From NCBI GenBank assembly GCA_944472155.2, contig OX235272.1:79800020-79864019 (forward strand): a DNA stretch of 64,000 nt, given 5' to 3'. The notes under the pieces were generated by a model, which had not been told where the DNA came from, did not search any database, and saw only the letters and a program-made list of their open reading frames with translations. Made by a program: the position numbers and the translations under genes. Positions 9,658 to 21,045 of this stretch are shown here, in pieces (position 1 is the first letter of the stretch; the number at the start of each line of letters is the position of its first letter). The DNA comes from Trichobilharzia szidati (lineage: Eukaryota > Platyhelminthes > Trematoda > Strigeidida > Schistosomatidae).

Positions 9658-10242
9658 TCACTGCAATCTGTTTGAGCATTGACCGTCGACACATTTATCA
9701 GAACAACACTGTTCATCACTTGTACAGTAAAACCTGGCTTGATAACATTGGACACATATAAAACCACTTGTATTTGTCTTTCTGCACTTTGCCGACCAAC
9801 AGCAGTTTTGTGTAGTTATGCATGGTTCACCCTCAGCTGAACAGCCTTGGACGTCAACTGAAATGTAGAAAAAGGAAGGAGAGATAGACACAAAATTACG
9901 AATTGTCCGTGTGCATGTGCATGTGTGTGCGTGTGCGAGTGTGTGAGGGAGTTATGCAGTGAGTGATTGAGTCAGTGAGTGGTTGAGTGAGTGACTAGGA
10001 TGATGTTGGTGGTGGTGGTTGGATGAGGTGAAGATTTGATGTAGAGGAATAACAATCAAGTGACTTGAGTGAACTGACACTGTGATGAGTTGTGAATGTG
10101 TACACAAGAGATGATTGATTTGCGAGTGTTGACTATGAAAGGAGAAGTGACACTTACCAGTATTGTGTAGCAGGATGATGAGGGAGAGTAACACAGCTGA
10201 CAGCTTCCCCACCATACTTGATCTGCTCGGTGTATACTTCAT
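9658..10242 (-). CDS. Secreted double cystine-knot protein, KK7-like (KK-3, complete)
   Basis: Two exons. Exon 1 (10242-10158) encodes 28 residues: MKYTPSRSS, a second Met, then a hydrophobic signal peptide (LSAVLLSLIILL). It ends in phase 1 at ACTG|gtaagt. The 300-nt intron (10157-9858) holds a TG-rich run and ends in ctacatttcag. Exon 2 (9857-9658) continues in frame with Val-Asp-Val-Gln-Gly-Cys and ends in TGA. The mature part has 12 cysteines in two consecutive inhibitor-cystine-knot patterns: C-x6-C-x5-CC-x4-C-x9-C, a C-x2-C linker, then C-x6-C-x5-CC-x3-C-x4-C. This resembles knottin channel ligands and the schistosome KK7 family, described as similar to potassium-channel blockers. That assignment is from memory of the family, and the target is unknown. 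A TATATATAA box is at 10280-10288. The alternative downstream Met would shorten the leader by nine residues. This is the only complete member in the window. Confidence 0.8.
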
Positions 10243-10279
10243 TGAATTGAGTTGAATTTGCGTTCACTTTGTCTGTGTG

Positions 10280-10288
10280 TTATATATA
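10280..10288 (-). promoter_or_regulatory. TATA box of KK-3
   Basis: TATATATAA on the minus strand, about 38 bases upstream of the first ATG, inside a block conserved at five KK loci. Confidence 0.6.
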
Positions 10289-10299
10289 CTGGTGTCATC

Positions 10300-11940
10300 G
10301 AGTGATTACGTGACAAGTGCACTACTCAACCGCTTTGAATTAATCTGTGTTTTCGTGTTACCTTTACTGAGCAGGGATTAAGTAAGAATTCGTGATTTCT
10401 TCATCATTTGATGTTGCGTAGTATCATGTGAAGAGTGAATCATGTGATTATCTCATGTCAGTTGTTAAGTGGTTTCTGTGATATTTTTGAATTAATTTTA
10501 TAGCTGTGTGTAAATGACTCGGGTCTTGTGTAGATGATTTTTAATTTCTTCGTAAACTTCAAAAAGCGTAGAAGGAATGCTCAGCATTTCATCGAACATT
10601 TTCATATGCAGGGGACATCTAATATATATGTATTTTAGGGCATGCTGAATTTACTTCGACACTTTCTGAATACTGCCACGTTTGTCTGCTGCATTTATAT
10701 GCATCCGAGATTTTGACCTTGTGAATTGCTTACTCTACACAGTGTGCTGCGAATGATCCTGCACAAATTATCCTTCCGTATATCAGGAAATGCTCAACAG
10801 CGTCCTTCACATGTCGGAAGCTTCACTCATGTTTGTTATTCGCATTCTAACCACGATTTGTCGACACTGTGGTATGAGATTATCACCTTGTCATTAACAA
10901 TCCACTTAACTGAGTTTATTCACAATTTCACACACTGTCTTCAGCATTATTCATATTCGTAGCTGCACAGAGTTTTGAGTAGTAATTTGATAAGTAGAAT
11001 GTTTTTGGATAAATAAATGTTCACTTTGTAGATACTTTTCGCAGTTTTCAATTAATCCCTGTGATAAGTTCTGTTTCTAGTGGTCTTTTGGTAATTTGAA
11101 TAATCAGGAGATTTGATCAATAACAACCTTGTTCACTCATATATTCTGTTGAAATTTCAGGCACAACAAATAGTAGAATGAGCTGCTGAATACGACACGG
11201 TGAACCTGAAATGTTGACCTTCTGAGAAGATATTTTGAACCAATGAACCAGTAGCACTAGCAAATGATTCGAATTGACTCGAATTCCAGATGAAACACTG
11301 ATGCGTATTGTGTATGGATTTCATATATTTACTCTGATCTAAGCATCTCGCAATGTTTATCTGACTGAATCTATCTCCATGTTTGCTATGAATATACCTG
11401 CGAATATGCATATATATATATTTACCTGTGAAGCAATGTGCCTCTTCTTTATATCCTCTCAATTTAATTAAGGTAACAATCATTGATATAGTATCATTTG
11501 TTACTAGTGACGTTTGATCGGAGACTTCTTAAAGGTGAGTAGTTGAAGAAACTTCAAACGGTCTGTATCTGTGATGACGCCGATGAGTAAGTAGATTGCA
11601 TTAAACATTATCGAAATGGTCAAAAGTATTGAGGTGTTGAATGAAGTGAAACGGGTCCGTTTCGCCGATTCGACTGACTGTCGGAAAACTGAGTCTAAAC
11701 TTTCCACCATAAAACACAAACCCTTGCATTGTGATGAATTTATAATTTGAGTGTGTCAAAATCTTTGTGAAATTTCGCTAGCTCATAAACACAGGTTAGA
11801 CATCACAGTGTTGTAGGTGGAATGATCTACGAAATGATTTCTGAGAAGATTTGATAGGGAGTAAAATATTCGTTGTCAACTTGAGTTAGAGCTTTTCTGC
11901 AACTACACTGGGCTACTGTAAATTCTTTCCCGCTGTCTCC
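10300..11940. other. Spacer between KK-3 and the 11.9-kb terminal exon, with a 0.65-kb insertion
   Basis: The outer parts match 3385-4390 and 13125-14120. About 11250-11890 has no counterpart in the other two units and is an insertion of unknown nature. It includes a short TA run near 11410 and no recognisable protein. The 78-codon frame at 10726-10962 is partly shared with 13554-13811 but is shifted against the 3.8-kb copy by a one-base indel. Confidence 0.4.
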
Positions 11941-11946
11941 GTACAG

Positions 11947-12140
11947 TGAAAGGATCCAACGTCTCTCTTTCTATTCGCCAAACGCAAAGCTGTTTTCCAA
12001 TGGAGGAATGTGATGCAACGAATCGAGGATACATGGTCGAATGTATCACAACTGCTAGTCGTGTACAGCTCTGCGACAAACTACGTCACCATTATTATCT
12101 CCATTTCGTGGTTTCACCTGTAAATCCACTACACAAGTAG
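11947..12140 (+). CDS. Terminal exon of the VKG family, copy 2
   Basis: 194 nt after the acceptor ctgtctccgtacag. The frame is intact and encodes Val-Lys-Gly-Ser through ...SPVNPLHK and a stop, with AATAAA at 12146-12151. Relative to copy 1 it has changes such as LQS to TQS, LEE to MEE and PLSQ to QLCD, the last adding a fourth cysteine. The constant reading frame with many replacements suggests a diverging coding exon. The 5' exon is not found; a candidate microexon at about 11160-11200 contains an in-frame stop here. Confidence 0.5.
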
Positions 12141-12589
12141 CTGCAAATAAAGCATTGACAAGCATGTCATTTTGTTGTTTGTTTGAAGTGAGTTTGTCCA
12201 AATTGTTCACAACCCATGGAAATCACAAGCTGTAGTCTGAGAACTGACAGTTGTCCACAATCGTACCTGTTGACCACGTCTTTCCGTTTTGGTTTGTGAA
12301 CTTCCAGATCAACGCTGTTGAGGTGCAACTTGCAACAGTGAAGTTTTGGTCAGTCGTGAATGGTGGTTTGAAAGTTCAATGAATCAGTGTGTGTTTCGAA
12401 GAGGAAGCCAACAACAGCACTTCATAATTCCGATTTTCATTTCCAATTGCATGACCGACTGTAATACAAAAAAAATCATTGTGAGGTTCAACATTTCAAA
12501 ATGTTCATGCTAAGAATGAGGAAAAACGAATGAAAAGCCTCACAGAAACAATAGCGCACAGAAATGTATTGGACGCAGAATAATCACTT

Positions 12590-12920
12590 GAAGAATACTG
12601 ATCATTCATTGAATGTGGGAGATCGAAAACAGTGGATGCACCTGCATCACTGACAACGAGTTCTCGTCGTTTCACTAGAAGTCTTCACTCTTTGGTTCCA
12701 GGCTTCTCGGGGACTACGAATTAGCAGTCACCACGTCTCTACGTGACTCACAGCAACTGACGAAATTTACGTGAGAGGATGGTACTTTGTGGTTTGAACA
12801 CCTCATATCACTTTCAAAACTTATCCCATAACGACCAACCTTGATTGTCGGAGGAGGTGAGTGCCTGGCACGTGTTAAACATATCTAAGCCATCTGAATC
12901 GATGCAGCTTCTTAATGTGA
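12590..12920 (-). mobile_element. LINE C-terminal relic (second copy of the KK-intron insertion)
   Basis: Same RFRWLRYV...CRCIH relic as at 4.95-5.4 kb, in the same position relative to the upstream KK signal exon, with stops in the LINE frame. Confidence 0.55.
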
Positions 12921-12985
12921 AATACTGATGTACACAATGGGTGGGTGATTTGTGAGTGTTGGCTTTAAAAAGAAGTGATACTTAC

Positions 12986-13070
12986 CAGTATCGGGTGGCA
13001 GGAGGACTATGAAGAGTAACACAGCTGACAGCTTCCCCACCATACTTGATCTGCTCGGTGTATACTTCAT
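12986..13070 (-). pseudogene. KK7-like signal-peptide exon without a knot exon (KK-4)
   Basis: An 85-nt exon with intact frame: MKYTPSRSS, Met-Val-Gly-Lys-Leu, then a hydrophobic core altered at its end (LLFIVLLPPDT). Phase-1 donor ACTG|gtaagt and TATATATAA at 13108-13116. The intron enters the same LINE relic as KK-2 and no cysteine-rich exon follows, so it is judged a truncated copy. Confidence 0.6.
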
Positions 13071-14124
13071 TGAATTGAGTTGAATTTTCTCTCACTTTGC
13101 GTGTGTGTTATATATACTGGTGTCATCGAGTGATTACGTGACAAGTGCACTACTCAACCGCTTTGAATTAATCTGTGATTTCGTGTTACCTTTCATGCGC
13201 AGGGATTAAGTAATAATTCGTGATTTCTTCATCATTTGATGTTGCGTAGTATCATGTGAATAGTGAATCATGTGATTATCTCATGTCAGTTGTTAAGTGG
13301 TTTCTGTGATATTTTTGAATTAATTTTATAGCTGTGTGTAAATGACTCAGGTCTTGTGAAGATGATTTTTAATTTCGTCGTAAACTTCAAAAAGCGTAGA
13401 AGGAATTCTCAGCATTTCATCGAACATTTTCATATGCAGGGGACATCTAATATATATGTATTTTAGGGCATGCTGAATTTACTTCGACACTTTCTGAATA
13501 CTGCCACGTTTGTCTGCTGCGTTTGTATGCATCCGAGATTTTGACCTTGTGAATTGCTTACTCTACACAGTGTGCTGCGAATGCTCCTGCACAAATTATC
13601 CTTCCGTATATCAGGAAATGCTCAACAGCGTCCTTCACATGTCGAAAGCTTCACTCATGTTTGTTATTCGCATTCTAACCACGATTTGTCGACATTGTGG
13701 TATGAGATTATCACCTTGTCATTAACAATCCATTTAACTGAGTTTTATTCACAATTTCACACACTGTCTTCAGCATTATTCGTATTCGTAGCTGCATATA
13801 AATTTGTTTAGTAAAATGCTATTGAATAAACAAATGTTCACTTTGTAGATATCTTTGCAGTATTCAGTAAATCACTGTGATTGGTTCTGTTTCTAGTGGT
13901 CTTTTGGTAATTTGGATAATCAGGAGATTTGATCAGTAACAACCTTGTTCACTCAAATATTCTGTTGAAATTTCAGGCACAACAAATATTAGAATGAGCT
14001 GCTGCATACGACACGGTGAACCTGAAATGTTGACCTTCTGAGGAGATATTTTGAAGCAGTGGACCAGTGCTTTTTTGCAACTAGATTAGGCTACCGTAAA
14101 TTGTTTCTCGCTGTCTCCGTACAG

Positions 14125-14318
14125 TTAAAGGATCCACCGTCACTCTTTCTATTCGCCAAATGCAAAGCTGTTTTCCAATGGAGGAATGTGATGCAACGAA
14201 TCGAGGATACATGGTCGAATGTATCACAACTGCTAGTCGTGTACAGCTCTGCGACAAACTACGTCACCATCATTATCTCGATTTCGTGGTTTCACCTGTA
14301 AATCCACTACACAAGTAA
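14125..14318 (+). CDS. Terminal exon of the VKG family, copy 3
   Basis: 194 nt after the acceptor gtctccgtacag. The exon starts TTAAAGG instead of TGAAAGG, so after a phase-1 G it still codes Val-Lys-Gly. The frame is intact to TAA at 14316-14318, and AATAAA is at 14324-14329. Four cysteines as in copy 2. It sits with its divergent partner KK-4 in a unit of about 1.3 kb that repeats 10158-12151 minus the insertion. A candidate microexon with MSCCIRH at about 14000, ending in phase 1 before GTGAAC, would join in frame, but this is speculative. Confidence 0.5.
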
Positions 14319-14749
14319 CTACAAATAAAGCATTGACAAGCATGTCATTTTTTTGTTTGTTTGAAGTGAGTTTGTCCAAATTGTTCACAACCCATGGAAA
14401 TCAGAAACTGTAGTCTGAGAACTGACAGTTGTCCACAATCGTACCTGTTGATCACGTTTTTCCGTTTTGTTTGTGCACTTTTAGCTCAGTGCTGTTGAAG
14501 TAGAACTTGCAACAGTGATGTTTTGGTCAATCGTGAATGATGGTTTGGAAGTTCAATGAATCAGTGTGTGTATCGAAGAGGAAGCCAACCACAGCAATTG
14601 ATAATTACGATTTTCATTTCAAATTGCATGACCGACTTTAATACGAATATTCTCATTGTGAAGTTCAACATTTCACAATGTTCATGCTTGGAATAAAGAA
14701 AAACGAACCAAAAACCTTACAGAAACAATAACACACAGAAATGTATTGG

Positions 14750-15090
14750 ATATAGAATAATCACTTGAAGAATACTGATCATTCATTGAATGTGGGAGAT
14801 CGGAAGCAGTGGATGCACCTGCATCACTGTCAACGAGTTCTCGTCGTTTCACTAGAAGTCTTCAGCCTTTGGTACTAGGCTTCTTGGTGACTCCAAATTA
14901 GCAGTCACGACGTCTCTACGTGACTCACAGCAACGGACGAAATTTTCGTGAATGCATGGTACTTTGTTGTTTGAACACCTCATATCACTTCCAAAACTTA
15001 TCCCATAACGACCAACCTTGATTGTCGGAGGAGGTGAGGGCTTGGCACGTGTTAAACATATCTAAGCCATCTGAATCGATGCAGCTTCTT
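14750..15090 (-). mobile_element. LINE C-terminal relic (third copy)
   Basis: Third copy of the RFRWLRYV...CRCIH relic, downstream of KK-5 in the minus direction. Confidence 0.5.
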
Positions 15091-15164
15091 AATGTGAAAT
15101 ACTGATGTACACAATGGGTGGGTGATTTGCGAGTGTCAGCTTTGAAAGGAAAAGTGACACTTAC

Positions 15165-15249
15165 CAGTATTGTGTAGCAGGATGACGAGGGAGAGTAACA
15201 CAGCTGACAGCTTTCACACCATACTTGATCTGCTCGGTGTATACTTCAA
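15165..15249 (-). pseudogene. Dead KK7-like signal exon (KK-5)
   Basis: The 85-nt exon is recognisable, but the start codon is TTG instead of ATG and the second Met is followed directly by a stop (Met-Val-stop, TGA at about 15215-15217). The phase-1 donor and the TATATATAA box at 15287-15295 remain. The intron leads into the LINE relic, as in KK-2 and KK-4. Confidence 0.75.
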
Positions 15250-15289
15250 AGAATTAAGTTGGATTTTCTCTCGCTTTATGTGTGTTTTA

Positions 15290-17970
15290 TATATACTGGT
15301 GTCATCGAGTGATTACGTGACAAGTGCACTACTCAACCGCTTTGAATTAATCTGTGTTTTCGTGTTACTTTTATTGAGCAGGGATTAATTGAGAAATTGT
15401 GATCTCTGCATCATGTGGTTTTGTGTATTGTTATGAGAAATGTGAATTAGCAGATGGTCACATTTCATTTGTTTAATGGATTCTGTGATATTTTTGAATT
15501 CATTCTATGTGTGCGTGTAAGTGATTCAGGTTTCGTGAGACGGATTAGCAATTCTCGGGGACGCCAAATGAGCAGTCATCACATCTCTACGTGACTCACA
15601 GCAACAGACGAAATTTTCGTGAGTGGATGAAACTTTGTGGTTTGAACACCTCCTACCACTTCCCCACCATATCCCATGACGACTACACCTGCTTGTTGGA
15701 GAATGTGAAGTTTTGGCATGTGTTACACATATCTTAGCCATCTGAATCGACGCCGCCTCTTAATCTTAAATACTGATATACCCTTCTCACTTAACCTGCT
15801 ATTATTATCCCACCTGACACGAGAATCGGAAGTAGAACACCAGTGCTCAAACGCAGTCTCGTAAATTTCATTGTGAATGACCACGTCAAACAAACAGCAG
15901 GACTCAATTATTTCCATCGATAATCTGATATCACGTATACGCCAAATATGGAACACGTTGGTAAATGTCACCCATAATTTTATTGTCAATGCTGCGATAT
16001 CATAAATAGTTAGTGTATTGTCACTGAAACAACTCATCGAATATTTGAATTTGTCAACACGCTGAATCACTTCAACCACCATCTGTGAATTGGAAGTTCT
16101 TGCACTGTCCTTCTGCATCATCATCGTCATGACCTACATTTGACAAAGACTAGTCTCATGCCTAACATACCAAGATATCTGTCTCAAGAGTTCAGGATAT
16201 TTGAACCATTTTCTCTTCAAAGAGATATACACTCTGTATACATTATATTGAGGATAATACTGGTTGGAAAATGTTGTTGAATAATGGTAAGATGTTGCAC
16301 TTCATTTAGTAATATATCATGCATGATACCATAATGAACTCGTTGCTCATGCGGAAAATAGTTCCTCACAGAACATGTTCCAACTCAAATGATACCTTTT
16401 CATTTCATTGATATCATGACACAATAGAGAAAATATGAGTCTTTATCTGTTTGTGAGCGTCTCTCGATACGAGCATTTCCAAAACATGTTCAACTGAATG
16501 CTTGTTGTACTATAAAATGTTGTCACTATTATGCGATGAATATGAAACGGAACTCAGTATGAAAGAAAGTGAGATTTAGGAGAATGTAATGTTCACCTGT
16601 GCATACTTTTGGAATGCCTAATTGTTGAGAGGTACATACATAATCACACCATATTTTTCCTGCATCGCCATTTTCTACAAACGGATAAGCAACACAGAGT
16701 GATTTGTCGAGTTCACGAGTTCATTGAACATGCAGTCAGTTAATGATTTTTAAGGCAATGCTTCACGCTGCCTGAGTTCAATTATTTCATGATACGCAAT
16801 CAGTTTAACACTGGTGATATCTCGAAATAAATGAATCTAACCGAACTACTATGTGCTAACTGGTAATGTTATTGGCCACTGTGAAGAATTATCAGAGAGC
16901 GATAATATAAATACGAGGATCATGATGTCACTTGATTCCTATTCTCCAGTCCGTAATTCCATTGACGAGCGTAGTTGTGACGGCTTTGGTGTTGGAGTTG
17001 TACTGCCATTTTGTGGTGTATCAGTTGTATGTACTGTTGTGGTTGATGATTCTAGTAATCTGTTGTTGTGACTTAGTATTAGTCGCTTGTGTTGATAACT
17101 TTGGATACGGTAGACGTCTTATATAGTTGTGATAATACTATTAGTAATAGTATAATAATAGTCTCGTGTATTCCAAAAGAGCGCTAATGTTGCAGTGTAG
17201 GAATTCAAGCATTTGGTATAAAATTGCACCTAAATTAATCGAACAACATTATATAGATAATTTGACAGGACGGTTAATGGCAAGGCATATTTGGTATATG
17301 CAGTGACAGTCAAGTCTAATGCATACGGAGAAAACAGAAACATGTTTTCAATAATGTTTGTGGCAAAGATTGTCAGTGAGTTGAAATAGCGTCACCATAG
17401 ATTACAAATAGGAGATAATAACAGGGCCGATTATTTTGCTGGCCACTTAGTAATTCATAAGTTTCACGGTTTAAATTACCGCACAAAAGACGGGCTGGCC
17501 ACATATGGTATTGTTGAGTCCCTATGCTTTTTAGTACGAGCACATAATCTTTTATTTTGACTTCTGGTTACACCAGATGAGATCCACAAAGAAGCAGAGG
17601 GGCGTTGATGTTCAGTCAATATAGGCTGACGCTATTTCTCGCATACGTTTGGATGTCCCTTAACGTATGCAGTGACAAGATGACTACAATATTCATGTTC
17701 ACTGACTGGTCGCTGAAGATCACGTTTAGGCCTGAAGGAGAAATCAGGAGTCTGACATTTTGACGGATTTAACGTAAGACCACTACGCTTAGACCACTGA
17801 CTGACGGCCAACGAAAAGCCATTCAGTTTGCAATAGTCTGACTGTTACTTGACAGGAAGTGAGACGGTCAGATCATCAGCGTATTTGACGAAGTTGATTT
17901 CATTAGAATGAGGTGAATCATGCAGGAAGAAAGAAAGAGGAAAAGTGGACAGAACAGCAGCCTGAGGAAC
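15290..17970. repeat. Direct duplication unit X, copy 2
   Basis: Counterpart of about 5560-8240 in the same orientation, with matching LINE relics and the same unassigned 1 kb. Confidence 0.75.
15400..16140 (-). mobile_element. LINE relic, reverse transcriptase thumb/C-terminal region
   Basis: A minus-strand frame of 135 codons (16130-15723) includes RVDKFKYS, FHIWRIRDIRLSME, SRVRWDNNSRLSE and RRRFRWLRYV. These line up with the C-terminal third of the LINE family relic in the RFWD3-like intron (GRI...; LHRLKCLGHA). It has no catalytic core and contains internal deletions. Confidence 0.6.
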
Positions 17971-18110
17971 ACCAGCTTCATTAAGCAAGCAAAGCAGAGG
18001 AAGATTCACCCTTATATTAAGCAGACTGCATTCTATTCGAGAAATACAAATGCAACCAGTGAACATCTCAGGACTCAGTTTGCTTAAGAGAGAGCTTATT
18101 CAACAATTCT
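17155..18110 (-). mobile_element. CR1-like LINE fragment with intact YADD box
   Basis: Minus strand: LLNEAGVPQAAVLS, FFLHDSPHSNEINFVKYADDLTVS, then pieces of SQWSK...NPSKCQT. It extends about 130 bases further 5' than the copy at 7.4-8.24 kb, before becoming unrecognisable near 18110. Several frameshifts. Confidence 0.7.
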
Positions 18111-18129
18111 CAAACCATAGGGGAAATTT

Positions 18130-18560
18130 TGACAACTGGTAAATTCACATCAAACATTGGTGGTCAACTCGCAGAGTATCTATGATGGGCATCAGATACA
18201 AGGGAAATGAAATACTTCTTTCAATGACAGGACTCATTCAACTCGTTCGATGAGGACGTATAAGAATGATGAAACTGTCTGTTCGCTGTAGTGTTCCTAT
18301 GCTAGGAAGTCAAAACTCCATAGACTGTCAATTCTTTTCTGGATGTGGAACCTAAGAAAATTCACATCCTTATTTGATCACAAATGAAGCTGATTTCATT
18401 CTTATGAAAATCAGCAGGATCATAATGTAAAAACCCTATGAGGAGAGGCAAACATAATCAGGTAACTGTCAACGATGTGGTCAGCTGCCTGTGGATATGG
18501 ATGAACGATCATCCCAAATCAAACGAAGAAGACGCAATGCTGAGCATTCTGTCTACAGTT
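18130..18560. other. Unassigned stretch
   Basis: No supported gene, RNA or element end is seen between the LINE fragment and the inverted KK promoter relic. Confidence 0.4.
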
Positions 18561-18962
18561 CGTTACGTTTGCCAATAAATTATTAGTTACCTACACGAAA
18601 CTCAAATCACTAACTGACAGCTACAGAATATATTCAAAAATATCACAGAATCCACTTAACAAGCGAAATGAGTCAATCTACTGATTCACATTTCACATGT
18701 CAATGCACAACATCACATGATGCAGAAATCATGAATTCTCACTTAACCTTTATGTATTAAAAGTCACACGCAACACAGGTTAAGTAAAGGAGGATGAGTA
18801 GTGCACTAATCACGTACACACTCGATGACACCAGTATATATATAACACACACACACACACAGAAAAGTGAACGCAAATTCATTTTATTTCACTGAAGCAT
18901 ACATCGGAATGCTCAGAATTATTGTCTGGAAACTGCTGTTTGCTTAGATCACAAGTGTTTGC
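18560..18962 (+). pseudogene. Inverted relic of a KK7-like promoter and signal exon (KK-7)
   Basis: The plus strand carries the reverse complement of the KK upstream region, with CGATGACACCAGTATATATA near 18820-18840, then a CA run at about 18845-18862. Next comes a leader ending in a decayed signal exon: Met-Leu-Arg-Ile-Ile-Val-Trp-Lys-Leu-Leu-Phe-Ala and a stop at about 18945. The orientation is opposite to KK-1 to KK-5. Not functional as a KK gene. Confidence 0.5.
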
Positions 18963-20610
18963 AATGCGAATATTCATTCAAATTTTATGTGGTGTGAAAT
19001 TTATTTCTCAGTATTCACGGTACGTTTTCGTGTACTTGTAGGAACATTGATGCGCTGTATTATCATGATGACACTGAGAGTGTCATAAGTGGTAGTTGTT
19101 TTGCTAGTTATATTCTGATGGAAGATACAAAATTGTGTAGGTGTTTTATTTTTGAAATGAGAATTGCTATGAGTGATTGCAGAAGTATTGCGTTCAGTGT
19201 TGAAATTCGTCAGATCGTTAGTATGGGTGTGTTCGAAAATATAATTTAAGTGATGTTAGCATATCATGGCGTTACATGAAAACTGAATCTGCGATTCTTT
19301 CGTATTGTGATCCATCCCTGTTCATTTCATACTATTTGTATTGTTTATTTATGGTCTCCATTTCTCTTCACTGAGATTCTTCCCATCACTCCATGTCACA
19401 GAAGTCATCATTCCCAGTATACTACGTACGAACAGTTGCCTGTAGAACAAGTCGTTTGTTGATTGTTATTAGTAGCATTGGCATTGTTTCTCGATATTGT
19501 ATTGGTAGTGGTAATATCAGTAGGAACATTCAGTCTGTATTCAATTGATTGTCTTGCTATTTGTTGTACAATAAGCTGCAGTTTTAGACCTAGACAAATT
19601 TTGTTAGTGAATGTAACACTTGAAGGGTAATGGAATCTTTGAATTATTGAATTATTAATTAATTATTGAATTTCCTAAAGACTTATTATTCAAAACACCA
19701 TTGTCTGTATGAGAACCAATTTCGTTGAGATGTTTTGTGTTGTCTCCAGAAAGGAAACAATCAAACGATTAACAGCCATTCAGTCATGTATATTTGTTCT
19801 CCGTGTATGAACACTCTTTGATTTCAATCACGCATCAATTACTACCGATTAATATGACGATGTGTAAACCAACACTACTACCACTATACAAGGAGATTTA
19901 TTTTCAAGTTATTTCGCTAGCTCGCATATTACCTCATTATTCAAGTACTGGAGATGACTTGGATAGGAGAGATAACTAATTCCAAAACTGAACGAATTCA
20001 TAACGAACAGAATTATTACCAGTCATTCTTAACGTGTTTGATTATGAATCACATCGGAAATTGTATATTATTGTTAAGAGAGGTTTTCATACAAGGTCGA
20101 ATATCATGCTTAGCTTATAACTAAGCATGCATCAATATTCTTGCTGAACCGAACAATCCATCCAGTGAAAGCTGGATTTTGCATGCCACTTGCATGCCAG
20201 ACAAGGTATTTGCTCTGATTTTGTTGCAGGTGCTCCATAGACCGTGGTACTTCACCCATATAGTATATTATTTGTATGTGATGGCTATTGTGCAGCTAAG
20301 TCACTCAAAATGGACTCTTATATGAACTGTTTGTTCTTATTTACATGCATGAATGAAAGATTTTCGTTGAGTGAGATTAAATGCATCAAGAGACTCAATG
20401 CAATCAGCGCTTCGCTGTCCTTCAGGTATGACTTATTTTCATTAACGTTAGTAATTTCAGAGAAGACCTCAAGATAATGGAAAGATTCGCCTTTCAATAA
20501 AATCATCGTCACTGGTTATACTGTGAAACATGATACGCTGTCTTCACGGATGACGGAATTACATATATTTGACTCGAATATCTGCAGTAAACAATAAGGG
20601 GACAAGTGAA
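18962..20610. other. Intergenic, no supported gene
   Basis: AT-rich sequence with only short unconserved open frames. I see no gene family, splice-supported exons or element ends. Confidence 0.45.
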
Positions 20611-20613
20611 GGC

Positions 20614-20663
20614 AAATTCTACTTCGCCCCCTCACAAATCAGTGAGGGGGCGAAGTAGAATTT
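20614..20663. repeat. Perfect 22-bp inverted repeat (hairpin) with 6-nt loop
   Basis: Arms 20614-20635 and 20642-20663 are exact reverse complements, with loop AAATCA between them. The stem contains CGCCCCCTCAC, unusually GC-rich for the surroundings. It could form a stable stem in RNA or be the remnant of a foldback element. No coding context. Confidence 0.9.
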
Positions 20664-20919
20664 GATATCTAGTCCTGATATTTATGTTATGACAAGAATT
20701 CAAGATATGTAGGTATATAAGGACAAGACTCAACTAAGAACAGTGAAGTATATGAATTATGTTGGTCCACGCTTGGTAAACATGAAGTACGGTAACCATG
20801 TAATATTCTTCATCAATTCTTCATTCTATTCCTTTAATTTCCGAGTGGAACATAGTGATTCAAGCTACAGGCTTGGAGCTTCGGTGTCAGAAGTGTATAT
20901 TTTACGGGATGGGATTGAT

Positions 20920-21045
20920 AGTCTCATGTCAAACCTTTCTTTTCTACCAGTCGTATTAATGGCTTAGCGAGGTAAAGCAGAAGTGCATCGGTGGCTGGGG
21001 ATTGAGCCTCGATTCTACCGCTGTGCCACCGATGAACTGCTAATT
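20920..21045. repeat. Dispersed tRNA-like repeat, copy 1 (copy 2 at 21880-21975)
   Basis: The segment with CTTAGCGAGGTAAAGCAG and CATCGGTGGC...GCCACCGATG recurs 0.95 kb downstream in degraded form. On the minus strand, TGGCACAGCGGTAGA and GGCTCAATCCCC resemble polymerase III A and B boxes, but they are too close together for a tRNA gene. Probably a SINE relic. Confidence 0.4.

Noticed and set aside
20924..21045. A tRNA gene suggested by A- and B-box-like motifs and pairing ends
   Set aside because: The whole paired unit is only about 47 bases, far too short for a tRNA, and it recurs as a degraded dispersed repeat.
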